Origin: Pseudomonadota bacterium
Lineage (GTDB): Bacteria > Desulfobacterota > Binatia > Binatales > Binataceae
Assembly (NCBI GenBank): GCA_021325355.1
Contig: JAJPHI010000017.1
Location: forward strand, 23,686 to 87,685
DNA length: 64,000 bases
Direction: 5' to 3'
A program made the translations under genes and the position numbers. The notes below the pieces were generated by a model. It did not search any database and was not told the DNA's origin. It saw only the letters and a list, made by a program, of their open reading frames with translations. Shown here piece by piece: positions 63,815 to 64,000 of this stretch. The first letter of the stretch is position 1; each line of letters starts with the position of its first letter.

Positions 63815-64000
63815 TTGTTCCTCGAAGAACATATTCGTGGCAATAAAGTACCCCTCTTTGCCGTTTTCTTAAGCTTAAGCTTGCTCCTGGCGCGGGTGAG
63901 TTGGGCGCAGGGAGGGGGAGCGGCGGGGCAGGTGAGTGCGGTGACGGGGAGTGCGACGGTGACGCGGCTGGGGGCGGAGCGGGCATTGGTGTATGGGGCA
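63815..64000 (+). CDS. FecR-domain-like secreted protein, 5' part only
   Basis: 62 codons at the right edge with no stop. A TTG start with AGGAG four bases upstream begins a signal peptide (LFAVFLSLSLLLARVSWAQ, cleavage after WAQ). The sequence after it, GQVSAVTGSATVTRLGAERALVYGA, is the opening pattern of periplasmic FecR-domain proteins, which sense or bind carbohydrate. Codon choice differs from the rest of the window (many GGG and GTG codons, AT-rich leader). The remainder is beyond the window, so the class is provisional. Confidence 0.6.
   Translation, partial: MFLEEHIRGNKVPLFAVFLSLSLLLARVSWAQGGGAAGQVSAVTGSATVTRLGAERALVYGA

Overview
The window is high-GC bacterial chromosome with dense, short-spaced genes on both strands. 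There is no rRNA, CRISPR array, insertion sequence or phage module, and I recognised no tRNA gene. Housekeeping genes (dnaE, rpoD, priA, def, fmt, rsmB, rpe, accBC, aroQ, ispF, proC) are mixed with many accessory oxidoreductases and hydrolases: five short-chain dehydrogenases, an aldo/keto reductase, an epoxide hydrolase, a dienelactone hydrolase, a hydantoinase pair and SnoaL-like proteins. This content suits a metabolically versatile soil or marine lineage of the deltaproteobacteria-like or Candidatus Binatota type. The taxonomic guess is inference from gene content only. Non-ATG starts are common: frdA GTG, frdB TTG, dnaE TTG, rsmB probably TTG.

Layout. 1-6.1 kb: a left-truncated glucose-6-phosphate dehydrogenase, a quinone oxidoreductase and a frdABCD fumarate reductase operon, all on the minus strand, with a readable promoter before frdA. 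6.3-11.9 kb: an unknown conserved protein, an aldo/keto reductase, a SnoaL-like protein, an MFS transporter and the SppA protease. 11.9-17.6 kb (minus): slt-def-fmt-rsmB-rpe, a cell-wall and translation operon with overlapping genes. 17.7-20.6 kb (plus): maf-yggS-proC-yggT-fmdB. 20.6-27.6 kb (plus): hyuA-hyuB followed by a tandem array of four closely related short-chain dehydrogenases. 27.7-32.2 kb (mostly minus): serine hydrolase, ispF, moeA, a carboxymuconolactone decarboxylase-like protein and DedA, with a small LapA-like gene facing moeA. 32.4-38.3 kb: a dienelactone hydrolase broken by one in-frame stop, then dnaE and a TPR membrane protein on the minus strand.

38.7-46.5 kb: a secreted Gly/Ser-rich protein, a thioesterase, rpoD behind stacked promoters, small envelope-type proteins, a ferritin-like protein with a clear bidirectional terminator, a response-regulator domain preceded by a decayed histidine-kinase fragment, a duplicated SnoaL-like pair and rsmI. 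46.5-53.7 kb: epoxide hydrolase, aroQ-accB-accC, a DUF1573 protein, a secreted protein with a Ser/Pro/Ala-repeat tail, a papain-like (YiiX-type) hydrolase and a small unknown protein. 53.7-61.4 kb: nitroreductase, a priA-hydrolase-ABC ATPase operon, another dehydrogenase, a small Cys-rich protein, an iron-sulfur uracil-DNA glycosylase and a zinc alcohol dehydrogenase. 61.6-64 kb: a MoxR ATPase with a CoxE-like VWA protein, then the start of a secreted FecR-type protein cut by the window edge.

The most notable observations are the four-copy dehydrogenase array, the dienelactone hydrolase nonsense codon with an intact coding tail behind it, the histidine-kinase remnant fused in frame to a lone receiver domain, and the secreted repeat-tailed protein with a perfect hairpin in its leader. 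I found no clearly new multigene system. Most of the window is ordinary core genome.
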